Assembly (NCBI RefSeq): GCF_001593285.1
Contig: NZ_CP012529.1
Span: 2,232,001-2,296,000, forward strand
Length of the DNA stretch: 64,000 nucleotides
Direction: 5' to 3'
Origin: Psychrobacter sp. P2G3
Lineage (GTDB): Bacteria; Pseudomonadota; Gammaproteobacteria; Pseudomonadales; Moraxellaceae
The notes under the pieces are model-generated. The model saw nothing but the letters and a program-made list of their open reading frames with translations, made no database searches and was not told the DNA's origin. Every line of letters starts with the position of its first letter. The first letter of the stretch is position 1. The position numbers and the translations under genes are program-made. Below are positions 19,463 to 28,767 of this stretch, in pieces.

Positions 19463-19692
19463 GGGCAGATACCTGCATAAATAAAAGAAAGCACTAACAA
19501 TAGCGCTTAGAAATAGTAGAAGTAAACGATTATATCAAATCAGAATGCTTAGTTCGGAATGGATAGTTCAAAACACTTGATTCAAAATGCTCAGTATAAC
19601 AACACCAAGTATAAAATGATAAATAAGCGTTTAGAAATTTAAACGCTGAGAGCTGTTATTTACAAAATCAAAAGATACATGGCTTGTTTTTA

Positions 19693-20286
19693 TTATAAAA
19701 AGGAGCGGTTTTGCATAGCTTGCCCAAGAGTCATACTATCAAGATATTCAAGTTCACCGCCCATGGGTACGCCTTGTGCTAAACGCGTGACTTTATTGAC
19801 GTGACGGCTCACGGCTTCACTGATAAAGTGCGCAGTCGTCTGACCTTCAACGGTGGTACCCGTTGCCAGTATGAGCTCCTCGACTGGTTCTTGCTTGACG
19901 CGCCACACCAATTGGTCAATATTTAAATCATCAGCGCTGATACCATCAATCGGTGACAGATGCCCACCTAAGACAAAATAGCGTCCACGGTAGCCTGCAG
20001 TCTGCTCAATTGCCATAACGTCAGCAGCGGTCTCGACCACACACAGTATCCCATCATCGCGTCTTGGATCTTGGCACAGCGGGCAAACTGCATCATCACT
20101 AAAGCTATGACAACGCTGACATTCAACGATATCACGCATTGCCTCATCAAGTGCTTGAGCAAGTGCCATACCTTGTGGACGTTTCTTAGTGAGCAGATGT
20201 AACGCCATGCGCTGAGCGCTCTTTTGACCGACACCCGGTAAAATACGCAGCTGTTTAACCAGCTGATCAAATTTGGCTGTAAGCAA
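19693..20286 (-). CDS. recR: Recombination mediator RecR
   Basis: RecR acts with RecO and RecF to load RecA at single-strand gaps. The 197-residue protein has the N-terminal helix-hairpin-helix ([20 protein letters not shown]), the zinc finger [16 protein letters not shown], the Toprim domain ([35 protein letters not shown]) and the conserved C-terminal [18 protein letters not shown]. The start is TTG at 20286, supported by AGGA seven bases upstream and by the lack of a nearby ATG. ybaB lies upstream on the same strand, the usual pairing, but a terminator-like hairpin stands between them. dnaX, the common third member, is absent. Confidence 0.97.
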   Translation of the reverse strand: MLTAKFDQLVKQLRILPGVGQKSAQRMALHLLTKKRPQGMALAQALDEAMRDIVECQRCHSFSDDAVCPLCQDPRRDDGILCVVETAADVMAIEQTAGYRGRYFVLGGHLSPIDGISADDLNIDQLVWRVKQEPVEELILATGTTVEGQTTAHFISEAVSRHVNKVTRLAQGVPMGGELEYLDSMTLGQAMQNRSFL

Positions 20287-20317
20287 AGTTGCTTCCTTTA
20301 TCTATAAACCGTAGCTA

Positions 20318-20355
20318 TAAAAATGGGGTCGCATCCTATAGATAACAACCCCATT
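20318..20355 (-). terminator. Terminator-like hairpin between ybaB and recR
   Basis: On the minus strand AATGGGGT and ACCCCATT form a perfect eight-base stem around ~18 nt, followed directly by a short T-run (A-run at 20318-20321 on plus). It lies in the ybaB-recR gap and may attenuate read-through into recR. Confidence 0.6.
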
Positions 20356-20393
20356 ATTGTCTTCAATATGCAGTATTTACCGCAAATTAAGGC

Positions 20394-20723
20394 TTAGAAT
20401 AAACCTTGCATACCTGGTGGTAGACCCATGCCTGAAGTCGCGCCAGCCATCGTTTCTTCATAGAGCTCATCCGCTTGACGAACCGCATCATTGATAGCAG
20501 CAGCGATTAAGTCTTCAATCATATCAGGCTCATCTTCAAGCAAGCTTGGATCAATACTTAAGCGCTTGACCACATGACGACCAGTCATAGTGACTTTTAC
20601 TAGACCACTACCCGCTTCTGCATGGACTTCTTTATTAGCTAAATCCTTTTTTGCCGTCTCAACATTGGCTTCAACTTTCTTTTGCATCGTTTGTGCTTGT
20701 TGCATAAGTGCTTGAATGTTCAT
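20394..20723 (-). CDS. ybaB: YbaB/EbfC nucleoid-associated protein
   Basis: A 109-residue DNA-binding protein of the YbaB/EbfC family, which forms dimers that bind DNA and affect nucleoid organisation. It shows the N-terminal coiled-coil helix ([24 protein letters not shown]), the central beta strand [25 protein letters not shown] and the helix [20 protein letters not shown], ending with the characteristic [12 protein letters not shown] tail. The ATG has GAGG five bases upstream. It precedes recR, as in most proteobacteria. Confidence 0.96.
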   Translation of the reverse strand: MNIQALMQQAQTMQKKVEANVETAKKDLANKEVHAEAGSGLVKVTMTGRHVVKRLSIDPSLLEDEPDMIEDLIAAAINDAVRQADELYEETMAGATSGMGLPPGMQGLF

Positions 20724-20815
20724 AATTGCCTCTTTCTTTTATAGTAATGAATGATAAATGATGAATAGCTGTTAATCATAAAATTGATACGATAACGTTG
20801 ATTATACCGTCATCT

Positions 20816-22099
20816 TTATAAACTGTCTAAACCACGTGCCAAATCTTTGATAATATCTTCTACGTCTTCTAAACCTACCGACAAACGGATAAGACCATCT
20901 TTGACACCAGCCTCAGCGCGCGCCTCAGGTGTCAGTCGAAAATGTGTCGTGGTAGCGGGATGCGTAATGGTGGTCTTGGCATCCCCTAAGTTGTTGGTGA
21001 TAGAGACCATTTGAGTCGAGTCGATGACATGCCAAGCAGCAGCCTTGGGATCACGGCTATTCGCATTAGCAAATGCTTCAACTTCAAAACCCATAATGGC
21101 GCCATAGCCTTCATTCATATGATGCTGACGCTTGGTAAGCTCATGAGAGGGGTGATCAGAGAGTCCTGAAAAATGCACTTTACTCACATTAGGATGACTG
21201 ACCAAAAACTCCGCTACTTGATTAGCATTGGCACAGTGGGCTTGCATACGCAATTTAAGTGTTTCAAGTCCTTTGGTAAAGACCCAAGCATTAAACGGAC
21301 TCATACTGATACCGCCTGAGCGCACAACTGTAAATGCCTCTTGCATCAGCTTATCACTACCGACCAGCGCACCACCCAATACTCGACCCTGCCCATCCAA
21401 ATATTTAGTCGCAGAATGAATCACCACATCAGCACCCAAATCTAATGGACGTTGCAGCGCTGGCGTAGCGAAACAATTATCAACGACTAGTAACACATCA
21501 TTGGCTTTACAGAGCTGACTTAAATAACCGATATCACAAATCTGTGCCAAAGGATTGCTCGGACTTTCGCAATAAATCACTTTAGTATTTGGTTGTATGG
21601 CATTTGCCCATGCTTCATTGTCAAAACAATCGACATAGCTGACCTCAACGCCAAACTTAGCCATATAATTATTAAATAACCCAATAGATGAGCCAAATAG
21701 TTGATTGGCGGCAAGCAGATGATCGCCTGCCTTTAAGTAGGCTAAGCACATGGTCAAAATGGCGCCCATGCCTGAAGCTGTAGCGACAGCGCGCTCGCCA
21801 TTTTCAAGCGCTGCTAAGCGACGCTCAAAGGTGCGCACGCTTGGATTGGTATGCCGTGAATAGACGTTACCAGTCTTGGTGCCATCAAAATGCGCGGCGG
21901 CATCGCTTGCTGAAGTATAGACATAAGAGCTGGTAGTAAATATAGGTTCGGAGTGCTCGCCCTCGTCAGTACGGTGTTGCCCTGCACGAACCGCAATGGT
22001 CTGCATACCATAATCGAGGCATAAATCTAAGGCATCATTACGCCAGTTTGGATCTAATTTATTTAGATTACTTTCATCTTGCACTTGCGACTGACTCAT
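20816..22099 (-). CDS. metZ: O-succinylhomoserine sulfhydrylase (Cys/Met metabolism PLP enzyme)
   Basis: A fold-type I PLP enzyme of the Cys/Met metabolism family, 427 residues. The PLP lysine is Lys232 in VIHSATKYLDGQGRVLGG. Other landmarks are YSRHTNPSVRTFERRLAALE, the ATASGMGAI phosphate-binding loop and the C-terminal IRLSVGLEDVEDIIKDL. The motif set and N-terminal DYGMQTIAVRAGQ match MetZ-type enzymes, which sulfhydrylate O-succinylhomoserine to homocysteine; cystathionine gamma-synthase or O-acetylhomoserine sulfhydrylase cannot be excluded by eye. The ATG has GGA seven bases upstream. It is divergent from the PLD gene across a 476-bp region. Confidence 0.88.
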   Translation of the reverse strand: MSQSQVQDESNLNKLDPNWRNDALDLCLDYGMQTIAVRAGQHRTDEGEHSEPIFTTSSYVYTSASDAAAHFDGTKTGNVYSRHTNPSVRTFERRLAALENGERAVATASGMGAILTMCLAYLKAGDHLLAANQLFGSSIGLFNNYMAKFGVEVSYVDCFDNEAWANAIQPNTKVIYCESPSNPLAQICDIGYLSQLCKANDVLLVVDNCFATPALQRPLDLGADVVIHSATKYLDGQGRVLGGALVGSDKLMQEAFTVVRSGGISMSPFNAWVFTKGLETLKLRMQAHCANANQVAEFLVSHPNVSKVHFSGLSDHPSHELTKRQHHMNEGYGAIMGFEVEAFANANSRDPKAAAWHVIDSTQMVSITNNLGDAKTTITHPATTTHFRLTPEARAEAGVKDGLIRLSVGLEDVEDIIKDLARGLDSL

Positions 22100-22575
22100 A
22101 AGTTTTCCGTTGCTATGGTTAGTATTAAGATTACTGCTTATCTTTCTAATTATAGATTGATGAAGGCGTTTATCATATCATGCCACTATATTTCAGACAT
22201 TAGATTTCAGTTAGTAGGTTTAGTTAGTAGCTTTCAGGTATCGCTGCTAACTACCTATATGTTTCAAGACAGCTAAAATTGATGATTAGTTTTGAGTATT
22301 CCTAAAAGGTTATTTTTGAAAACTATCTTGCCAAGCAATAGAGCTTAAGATAAGTTGTCGCTTCAACTCGATCAATATCTCAGTCTAAGAAAAATAACGT
22401 ATTTTTAATAGGCAGATATTGCGACACCTGCTAAGCTAAGCAGCGATTTAATTCGTGTTCTAAACGTTGCTATTATATCGCCCATAAACAATGCTATTAT
22501 TACTCTACATTAGTCTGTATAAATTCCAGTATATTTTTAAGCTCACTTTTTTAAGCTCATTAAGGTAAACCAGTT
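22100..22575. other. Divergent intergenic region metZ / PLD lipoprotein
   Basis: A 476-bp AT-rich region between divergent genes, with room for two promoters. I see no RNA element, no convincing inverted repeat and no credible gene; the frame at 22079-22276 has no SD and overlaps the metZ start. Confidence 0.5.
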
Positions 22576-24219
22576 ATGTCGATGTTAAGTATAGAGCCAA
22601 GCAGCTTGACGCTGAGTCTAACACTTGGACTAACCTTAGGCCTTAGTGGATGCCAAAGCTTGCCAAAGCAGCCACATTTGCCTGAAAGCCAAGCGCTATC
22701 AGCGCGCGTTAATGCTTTATACCAACAAGACAGTAGCCTAGACAGCTCTAAAAGTAGAAATACTGACATTAGTAATACCGACTTGGTTGCAGCCATTAGT
22801 GAACAAAATGACATTCACCCTGAGTTATCAGGCTATCATCCGATTGTAACTGGTGCGAACGCTTTTGCCTCACGTAGCATTTTGACTGATATGGCTACTC
22901 GCAGTATTGATGTGCAGTACTATATTTGGCATGACGATCAGGCAGGTCAATTACTATTGAAGGACTTATGGGAGGCAGCTGAGCGCGGAGTTATTGTACG
23001 CTTGTTGCTCGATGACTTTAATAACGATGCAAAATTTGATCAGCATTTACTTCGTTTTGCCAGTCATCCAAATATTGCTGTACGTATTATCAACCCCCTA
23101 ATGCACCGCAAGTTCCAAGCGATGAACTTTGTCACTGGCCTGCCACGTATCAACCGGCGTATGCATAATAAAAGCATGACTTTCGATAAGCAGATTACCG
23201 TTATTGGCGGTCGTAACATTGGCAATGAGTACCTTAGTAATGATCAAAACAGTCAATTTGCTGATTTAGATGTGCTGCTCATCGGCAAAGTGGTTGCAGA
23301 TATTGATAATAGCTTTATGAGCTACTGGTCAGCACCGATATCCTTCGATATTGAAACGCTGGTCACTCTAGATAAAGGGACTACCAGTAATTTTTTAATC
23401 GGTTTAGATAAGTTAGATGAAGATGAAAAGAGTAGTTCACGCAGTAGTTTAGCTATCTACAAAACAGCTATTGAAGACTCCTCTATTGATGTTGATTTGG
23501 TCAATAAACGCGTGCCATTTCGTTGGACAGACATGCAGTTTTTGAGTGATGACGTTGGCAAACTAACCAAAACAGTCCCTACTGACAGCAACTTGGTCCA
23601 TCAATTACGTACCTTATTAGGCAGTCCGTCTAAAAAACTCACTATCATTTCATCGTACTTTGTCCCAACTAAGGATGGAGTAGATACTCTAGTACAGTTG
23701 GCAGAATCAGGTATCGATATAAAGATTTTGACCAACTCTTTTGATGCTACTGACGTGACTGCAGTGCATTCTGGTTATAGTAAATGGCGTCCTCACTTGC
23801 TGGGTGCTGGTGTCAAAATATATGAGCTAAAATCGACTGCTAGTGAAGAGAAACGCGAAAATAAATTATGGAAAGCGCGCAGTCAGTCATCAACCAGCTT
23901 ACATGCTAAGACTTTTGCTGTAGATGACCATCAGGTCTTCATTGGCTCTTATAATGTTGATCCACGTTCAGCCAATATTAATACTGAAATGGGTGTAATT
24001 ATCAATGATGATGAGCTAGCCAGTCAGTTGCATGAGGCGCTTAGTGATGATCTATTGAGTCAAGCCTACGAAGTAAAGTTAATAGATAACAATCAATTAC
24101 AGTGGCATACCATCGAAGATGGTAAAAAGGTGGTTTATAATTCAGAGCCACGAGTAGGTTTCTCTGACCACGTATGGCTCACTATCATGTCTTGGCTACC
24201 TATCGACTGGCTATTATAA
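22576..24219 (+). CDS. Phospholipase D family lipoprotein (cardiolipin-synthase-like)
   Basis: A 547-residue PLD-superfamily protein with two HKD motifs: HNKSMTFD starting at His197 and HAKTFAVD starting at His443, each followed by the IGG/IGS-type strand (VIGGRNIGNEY and FIGSYNVDPRS). Two HKD sites on one chain form one phosphatidyltransferase active site. The N-terminus is a signal peptide with lipobox LGLSGC (Cys26), so it is probably a lipoprotein, facing the periplasm. The arrangement resembles ClsC/YmdC-type enzymes, which make cardiolipin, but hydrolytic activity is equally possible. AAGG lies about 11 bases before the ATG. No partner such as ymdB is adjacent. Confidence 0.87.
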   Translation: MSMLSIEPSSLTLSLTLGLTLGLSGCQSLPKQPHLPESQALSARVNALYQQDSSLDSSKSRNTDISNTDLVAAISEQNDIHPELSGYHPIVTGANAFASRSILTDMATRSIDVQYYIWHDDQAGQLLLKDLWEAAERGVIVRLLLDDFNNDAKFDQHLLRFASHPNIAVRIINPLMHRKFQAMNFVTGLPRINRRMHNKSMTFDKQITVIGGRNIGNEYLSNDQNSQFADLDVLLIGKVVADIDNSFMSYWSAPISFDIETLVTLDKGTTSNFLIGLDKLDEDEKSSSRSSLAIYKTAIEDSSIDVDLVNKRVPFRWTDMQFLSDDVGKLTKTVPTDSNLVHQLRTLLGSPSKKLTIISSYFVPTKDGVDTLVQLAESGIDIKILTNSFDATDVTAVHSGYSKWRPHLLGAGVKIYELKSTASEEKRENKLWKARSQSSTSLHAKTFAVDDHQVFIGSYNVDPRSANINTEMGVIINDDELASQLHEALSDDLLSQAYEVKLIDNNQLQWHTIEDGKKVVYNSEPRVGFSDHVWLTIMSWLPIDWLL

Positions 24220-24423
24220 AATTTAAAACTGTTTAATTTCTAAAGATGTCCTTAAATTGGTTAGTGGGCTTTCAAGCAAAATCCTCTTAGCTTAAAACGT
24301 TCTAATTTATTTTTTCGGCAAATCAGCATCTAATTATGTTGGTTTGCCGCTTTTCATTATGGCCGGTTATCTCCATGATGACCGTCTTAACAACCACTTT
24401 AATATGTGGATGCGTGATCTATT

Positions 24424-25725
24424 ATGCCGTCTCGTTCTCAATATGCACTAATGTCTTCTAAAGACAAAAATATCGTTCTATTTATCTGCTTTTGCAGCGC
24501 TATTGCTTTTTTCGACTTTCTGATCTATTTATATATTGCAGACATTGTGTCCTCTGCTTTTTTCCCCGCTAGTACCAATCCTGATGTTCTAAAACTTCGA
24601 GGAATTGGGCTTTTTGCCGTGGGCTATTTGGCACGACCGCTTGGTGGCATCATTCTTGGTCGATATGGTGATATCAAGGGCCGTAAGCCGACTTTATTAA
24701 TCAGTATGCTGATCATCGCAGGTAGTTTGCTGGCAATGGCATGTTTGCCAACGTATTCACAATGGGGATTAGTAGCTCCAGCCTTATTTATAATATTAAG
24801 GCTTATACAAGGCATGGCGTTTGGTCTTTATGTGCCATTAGCTTGGGTTTTTGTGGCAGAGCATGTACCACGGCAGTATTTATCAGTTGGCTGTAGTTAT
24901 GTGACCGCCAGTTTTTTTATAGGTGTGCTACTCTCCAACGCTTTTTTTGTATGGCTGACTGGTTCTATGACTCCTGAGCAACTAACCACTTATGGTTGGC
25001 GCTTGCCATTTTTTGTTGCAGCGGCCATGAGCTTTTTGCCATTATTGGCATGGCGCTTTATTGACGAGTCACCGTTTTTTTTAGAGATGAACAAGTCAAA
25101 GCCTAGTAACTATGTTGCCAAACCATTCACATTACTCTTTAAGCATTGTAAACATTCAATATTTATCGGCATGATGTTAACTTTGATTATTTCTAGCATT
25201 ACTACCGTAATCGTACTATTGCTCCCAGACTTGATTGAATTGCGCTTTAGCTTGGACAAAGATTTGTTTGGGTTTTCACACAGCTTAGGTATTGTGTTTA
25301 TGATTTTTGGTTGTGTGTTTTATGGAATACTATCTAACTATCAAAATTTCGGTAAAATTTTAGTCGCTGGTTCTATCTTACTAATCGCTCAAATGTTTGC
25401 CTTTTTTTACCATATGCAGGCTGGTGGCGATTATATTTTAATCATGTATGCACTCTTAGGATTTTGTGCTGGCATTGTTGGAATGGTGCCAGCTATTTTC
25501 GTACAGTTATTTCCGACCAATGTACGCCTAACAGGAATGGCGTTTTGCTACAACGTGACCTATGGTATTGTAGGCGTATCAGTACCTTTTGGGCTTGGCT
25601 ATGCCACTACGTTTGTAAGTTTTTCACCAGCACTGTACATCGCTTTTATCGGCTGTATTGGAATTATTATGGGGGTTTATTTTTATAATTTGCCCGAATA
25701 TAAAAAAATCAATCAGCTTATTTAG
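24424..25725 (+). CDS. MFS transporter, metabolite:H+ symporter (MHS) type
   Basis: A 433-residue inner-membrane transporter with about 12 hydrophobic segments. The loop between TM2 and TM3 reads GRYGDIKGRKPTLL, the MFS signature, preceded by ARPLGG, and TM4-TM5 has the MHS-like RLIQGMAFG and VFVAEHVP. MHS members such as ProP, KgtP and ShiA carry osmolytes or organic acids with protons; the substrate here cannot be read from the sequence. There is no clear SD at the ATG at 24424; Met10 at 24451 is an alternative start. It stands alone between the PLD gene and dusA. Confidence 0.87.
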   Translation: MPSRSQYALMSSKDKNIVLFICFCSAIAFFDFLIYLYIADIVSSAFFPASTNPDVLKLRGIGLFAVGYLARPLGGIILGRYGDIKGRKPTLLISMLIIAGSLLAMACLPTYSQWGLVAPALFIILRLIQGMAFGLYVPLAWVFVAEHVPRQYLSVGCSYVTASFFIGVLLSNAFFVWLTGSMTPEQLTTYGWRLPFFVAAAMSFLPLLAWRFIDESPFFLEMNKSKPSNYVAKPFTLLFKHCKHSIFIGMMLTLIISSITTVIVLLLPDLIELRFSLDKDLFGFSHSLGIVFMIFGCVFYGILSNYQNFGKILVAGSILLIAQMFAFFYHMQAGGDYILIMYALLGFCAGIVGMVPAIFVQLFPTNVRLTGMAFCYNVTYGIVGVSVPFGLGYATTFVSFSPALYIAFIGCIGIIMGVYFYNLPEYKKINQLI

Positions 25726-25857
25726 CATCGGTATTATTCAACTTACCTATTATTCATTTTTATAACTTCTTCGTTTAAAAGTTGAGCGTAATAATCTTTT
25801 TAACCCATTGCATCCAATATAAATATTTAAAAAATAAAATATTAAGGCTTAACAACC

Positions 25858-26829
25858 ATGGTTGATATGACCAATAAACGACTCTCAGTCGCACCGATGA
25901 TTGACTGGACAACGACAGATTATCGTTACTTTGCGCGGCTCTTTAATCCGCAAGTTTATTTATACACCGAGATGATCAGTACCGGTGCGTTAATCCATGG
26001 CAACCGTGCGCGGCATTTACGCTTTGATGCACTTGAGCATCCTGTTGTATTGCAGCTAGGTGGTGCAGACACTACCGAAATGACTCAGTGTGCTGAATTT
26101 GCCCAGCAGCATGGTTACGACGAGGTCAATATCAATGTTGGCTGCCCCTCTGACCGCGTACAGCATAATAAGATTGGCGCTTGCCTAATGGCAGAACCCC
26201 ATACGGTCGCTGATTTAGTGAAGCACATGCAGGCTGCTGTCGATATTCCAGTGACGGTTAAGCATCGCATTGGTATTGATGATTTTGACAGTTATGAGTT
26301 CATGGCAGATTTTGTACAAACTGTGGCCGCTGCTGGTTGCACGCGCTTTATCGTTCATGCACGTACCGCATGGCTACAAGGTCTTAGTCCTAAGCAGAAC
26401 CGTGAGATACCGCCGCTACGTTATGATGATGTCTATCGTCTCAAGCAAGATTTTCCAGAGCTTGAGATCGAAATTAACGGCGGTATCGATACAATAGCCG
26501 ATATTGCAGCGCACTTGCAGCACATTGATGGCGTTATGATCGGACGAGCCTTTTATCACAACCCTTATCTATTAGCAGAAGCCAATGGCTTATGGGGGCA
26601 ACCTGTACCCAAGCGCTCAGATATTTTAGCGCAGCTGTATCCATATCTGGATGAACAGGTCGCAAAAGGTGAAGCACTCTCTACGATGGCGCGACACTAT
26701 TTAGGACTGTTCCAAGGAATGACTGGCGCACGCAAGTGGCGACAAGCGTTAAGTGGTAAGCCTTATTTAACGATTGAAGACATCAAGCAGGCAGCATCGG
26801 AGGTTCTACAGTTAAACCCTGATGCGTAG
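25858..26829 (+). CDS. dusA: tRNA-dihydrouridine(20/20a) synthase
   Basis: A 323-residue FMN-dependent enzyme that reduces uridines 20 and 20a in the D-loop of tRNAs. It begins with LSVAPMIDWTTTDYRYFARL, which is typical for DusA, and has the catalytic Cys96 in NINVGCPSDRVQ followed by IGACLM. VKHRIGIDDFDSYEF, FIVHARTAWLQGLSPK and the phosphate-binding INGGIDT / GVMIGRAFYHNPYL complete the TIM barrel. The HARTAWLQGLSPK segment points to DusA rather than DusB or DusC. The start has AAGG ten bases upstream. Confidence 0.96.
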   Translation: MVDMTNKRLSVAPMIDWTTTDYRYFARLFNPQVYLYTEMISTGALIHGNRARHLRFDALEHPVVLQLGGADTTEMTQCAEFAQQHGYDEVNINVGCPSDRVQHNKIGACLMAEPHTVADLVKHMQAAVDIPVTVKHRIGIDDFDSYEFMADFVQTVAAAGCTRFIVHARTAWLQGLSPKQNREIPPLRYDDVYRLKQDFPELEIEINGGIDTIADIAAHLQHIDGVMIGRAFYHNPYLLAEANGLWGQPVPKRSDILAQLYPYLDEQVAKGEALSTMARHYLGLFQGMTGARKWRQALSGKPYLTIEDIKQAASEVLQLNPDA

Positions 26830-26885
26830 TTTGTCTTGGGTAAGACTGTTTTGATTAAGCTTATTTTGGCTAAACAGATTTTTGA

Positions 26886-27677
26886 CTAAGCCACTTGTGC
26901 TAAATACTGCCACATAGCAACACCATTATTAATAATGTGTAATAGCATTGGCAGTATTAGCGAGCCTGACTTGATCCGCGCGTAGCAAAATATAAATGCT
27001 AGTACTACGATAGTAGTGATTTCATAAATACCATATTGCAGATGAATAATGGCAAATATAAGGCTAGTCACGATACTCGCTACCAGTGTACCGCGCTGCT
27101 TCGAATATGACGTTGCAGCAAACTGCTCAGCAATGGCTGACCATAATATACCGCGAAAAACCAACTCTTCATATATCGGTGCGACAATCACCATTGCAAA
27201 GATTAACAACCACACAGAACTGACAGATTGATATAAAGGATCTACGAAGACCAGGGGTGATTTATCCAACAAGTAAGTCAATGCCTGACTGCCAATCATA
27301 AATATTAATAGCAATCCAAGCACACCCATGCCGACTGCTATTGAGAACGGTTTGAGTGCTAAATACTGACGCATGTCACCAGATTTTAAGCGCACAATCA
27401 AATAGCTGAGTGCCATTAGTAACACGCAGCTAATAATAATCGATGCGCTTACTACTGTTCCATCATTACTACCAAAAAAGAATATATCACCCACTGTTGA
27501 GTTTTTGACGGCTGGCAACCATAGCTTGCCAGCGATATATATCCCAATCAATTGACTGCCAAAAAAAGCGATGACCATCCCTATAACAAGTAGGAATGCA
27601 CCTAAGCGTGAAAATAATGGTAAACGCTTAGACTGCAGTGTCAATACATCGTTCGAAGCGGTGGCATGGTTTGGCAT
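26886..27677 (-). CDS. CPBP-family intramembrane glutamic protease
   Basis: A 263-residue membrane protein with about eight hydrophobic segments and the three CPBP/Rce1 (Abi) motifs: YEELVFRGILWS near residue 165 (EExxxR), FAIIHLQYG and a C-terminal HIINNG. The family contains CAAX-prenyl-like and bacteriocin-immunity-like proteases; bacterial substrates are mostly unknown. The frame begins with TTG at 27692; I chose ATG at 27677, five codons in. It is the last gene of a minus-strand series (comEC, sppA, hydrolase, this) and converges with dusA. Confidence 0.86.
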   Translation of the reverse strand: MPNHATASNDVLTLQSKRLPLFSRLGAFLLVIGMVIAFFGSQLIGIYIAGKLWLPAVKNSTVGDIFFFGSNDGTVVSASIIISCVLLMALSYLIVRLKSGDMRQYLALKPFSIAVGMGVLGLLLIFMIGSQALTYLLDKSPLVFVDPLYQSVSSVWLLIFAMVIVAPIYEELVFRGILWSAIAEQFAATSYSKQRGTLVASIVTSLIFAIIHLQYGIYEITTIVVLAFIFCYARIKSGSLILPMLLHIINNGVAMWQYLAQVA

Positions 27678-27744
27678 AACGTTATGACTCAAAACGGTAA
27701 ACTGTCAATTCTAATAGAAAATTAATATTAATAATATCTAGCCT

Positions 27745-28632
27745 TTACGTTGGCAGTTGCTGCTTAATTAATGTTAATACCTGTAATGCTACAGATTCTG
27801 GATGCTCGAGTGGAAACATATGACCACCTGCATGCGTTTCGTAAGGAATACCCAGCCGTGTTTGTATTTGCTGCGGGAAACGACGCTTTAAAAATATACT
27901 ATCTTCTCCAATAATCAGCGTAACTGGCGGTTTAGGCCTGCGATTAGGCGATAACCAGTACCAAGATGGATTGGTACGAAACACAGCAACCTCACTGTCT
28001 CTAGGGATTGCCAACGTTACTTTGCCATCTGCGCGCTCACATAAGCCATGCTGAATATAGCCCTCAAAACTACGTTCATCAAAATGCTTAAAAAAACCTT
28101 TATGACGCATCTTCTCGTAAGCATCTGCACGACTGTCCCAAACGTCACGACGATTCTTAGATATTCCGGATGGTGACAACTTATCCATCATGCGATTATC
28201 CATCAGGGGTAGCTTGTCAGCCGCCTTTGCCACATGCCAAATCAAACTGGACTTGCCATAAATCCAAGGCGGGTCCATGAGTACCGCTTGACTAAAGATT
28301 TCGGGTGCACGGTATAACGCCTGCAAGGTACACATGGCACCAAGTGAATGCCCAACTCCTATCACTTGCGTAACACCATGTTTTTCGCAGGCAGTCTGTG
28401 CACTATCGATAATCTGCTGGGTTAGACTGCGCCAATGATTATCAACAGGATAATTTGGATCGCCACCTAGCATCGGTATATATTCAATCGTAAAAAACTC
28501 AGCCAACTTCTCAAAGAATGGTTGATAGACCGCACTTGGCATCCCATTGGCATGGGCGAAATGGATGACCGGCTTCTGGGTTATTTTGGATACAGGCAAC
28601 GATGCAAAGGTCTGCAAATTGATTTCACTCAT
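27745..28632 (-). CDS. Alpha/beta-hydrolase
   Basis: A 295-residue alpha/beta-hydrolase. IHFAHANGMPSAVYQPFF has the HxNG oxyanion region, GVGHSLGAMCTL the nucleophile elbow with Ser near residue 96, IIGEDSIFL leads into the acid region, and the catalytic His is probably in THAGGHMFPLEHPE. There is no signal peptide. Similar short-chain hydrolases occur widely in Moraxellaceae without known substrate. It lies 135 bp after sppA, separated by a perfect hairpin at 28704-28729, so it may have its own promoter or partial read-through. Confidence 0.85.
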   Translation of the reverse strand: MSEINLQTFASLPVSKITQKPVIHFAHANGMPSAVYQPFFEKLAEFFTIEYIPMLGGDPNYPVDNHWRSLTQQIIDSAQTACEKHGVTQVIGVGHSLGAMCTLQALYRAPEIFSQAVLMDPPWIYGKSSLIWHVAKAADKLPLMDNRMMDKLSPSGISKNRRDVWDSRADAYEKMRHKGFFKHFDERSFEGYIQHGLCERADGKVTLAIPRDSEVAVFRTNPSWYWLSPNRRPKPPVTLIIGEDSIFLKRRFPQQIQTRLGIPYETHAGGHMFPLEHPESVALQVLTLIKQQLPT

Positions 28633-28703
28633 GACAGGCTCTCATTGGTTCATATTATTATTTGGTACGTTATTTAGAATTATGAAACATCATATATCAC
28701 TAA

Positions 28704-28729
28704 GGCTGAGCATAACTATATGCTCAGCC
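28704..28729 (-). other. Perfect hairpin downstream of sppA
   Basis: GGCTGAGCATA and TATGCTCAGCC form an 11-base perfect stem with a four-base loop. On the minus strand it is followed by TTAGTGATAT, without a long T-run, so it may be a weak terminator or an mRNA 3'-end stabiliser. Confidence 0.5.
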
Positions 28730-28767
28730 TCAACAATCATACACATTAAATATAAAACATAAAATGC

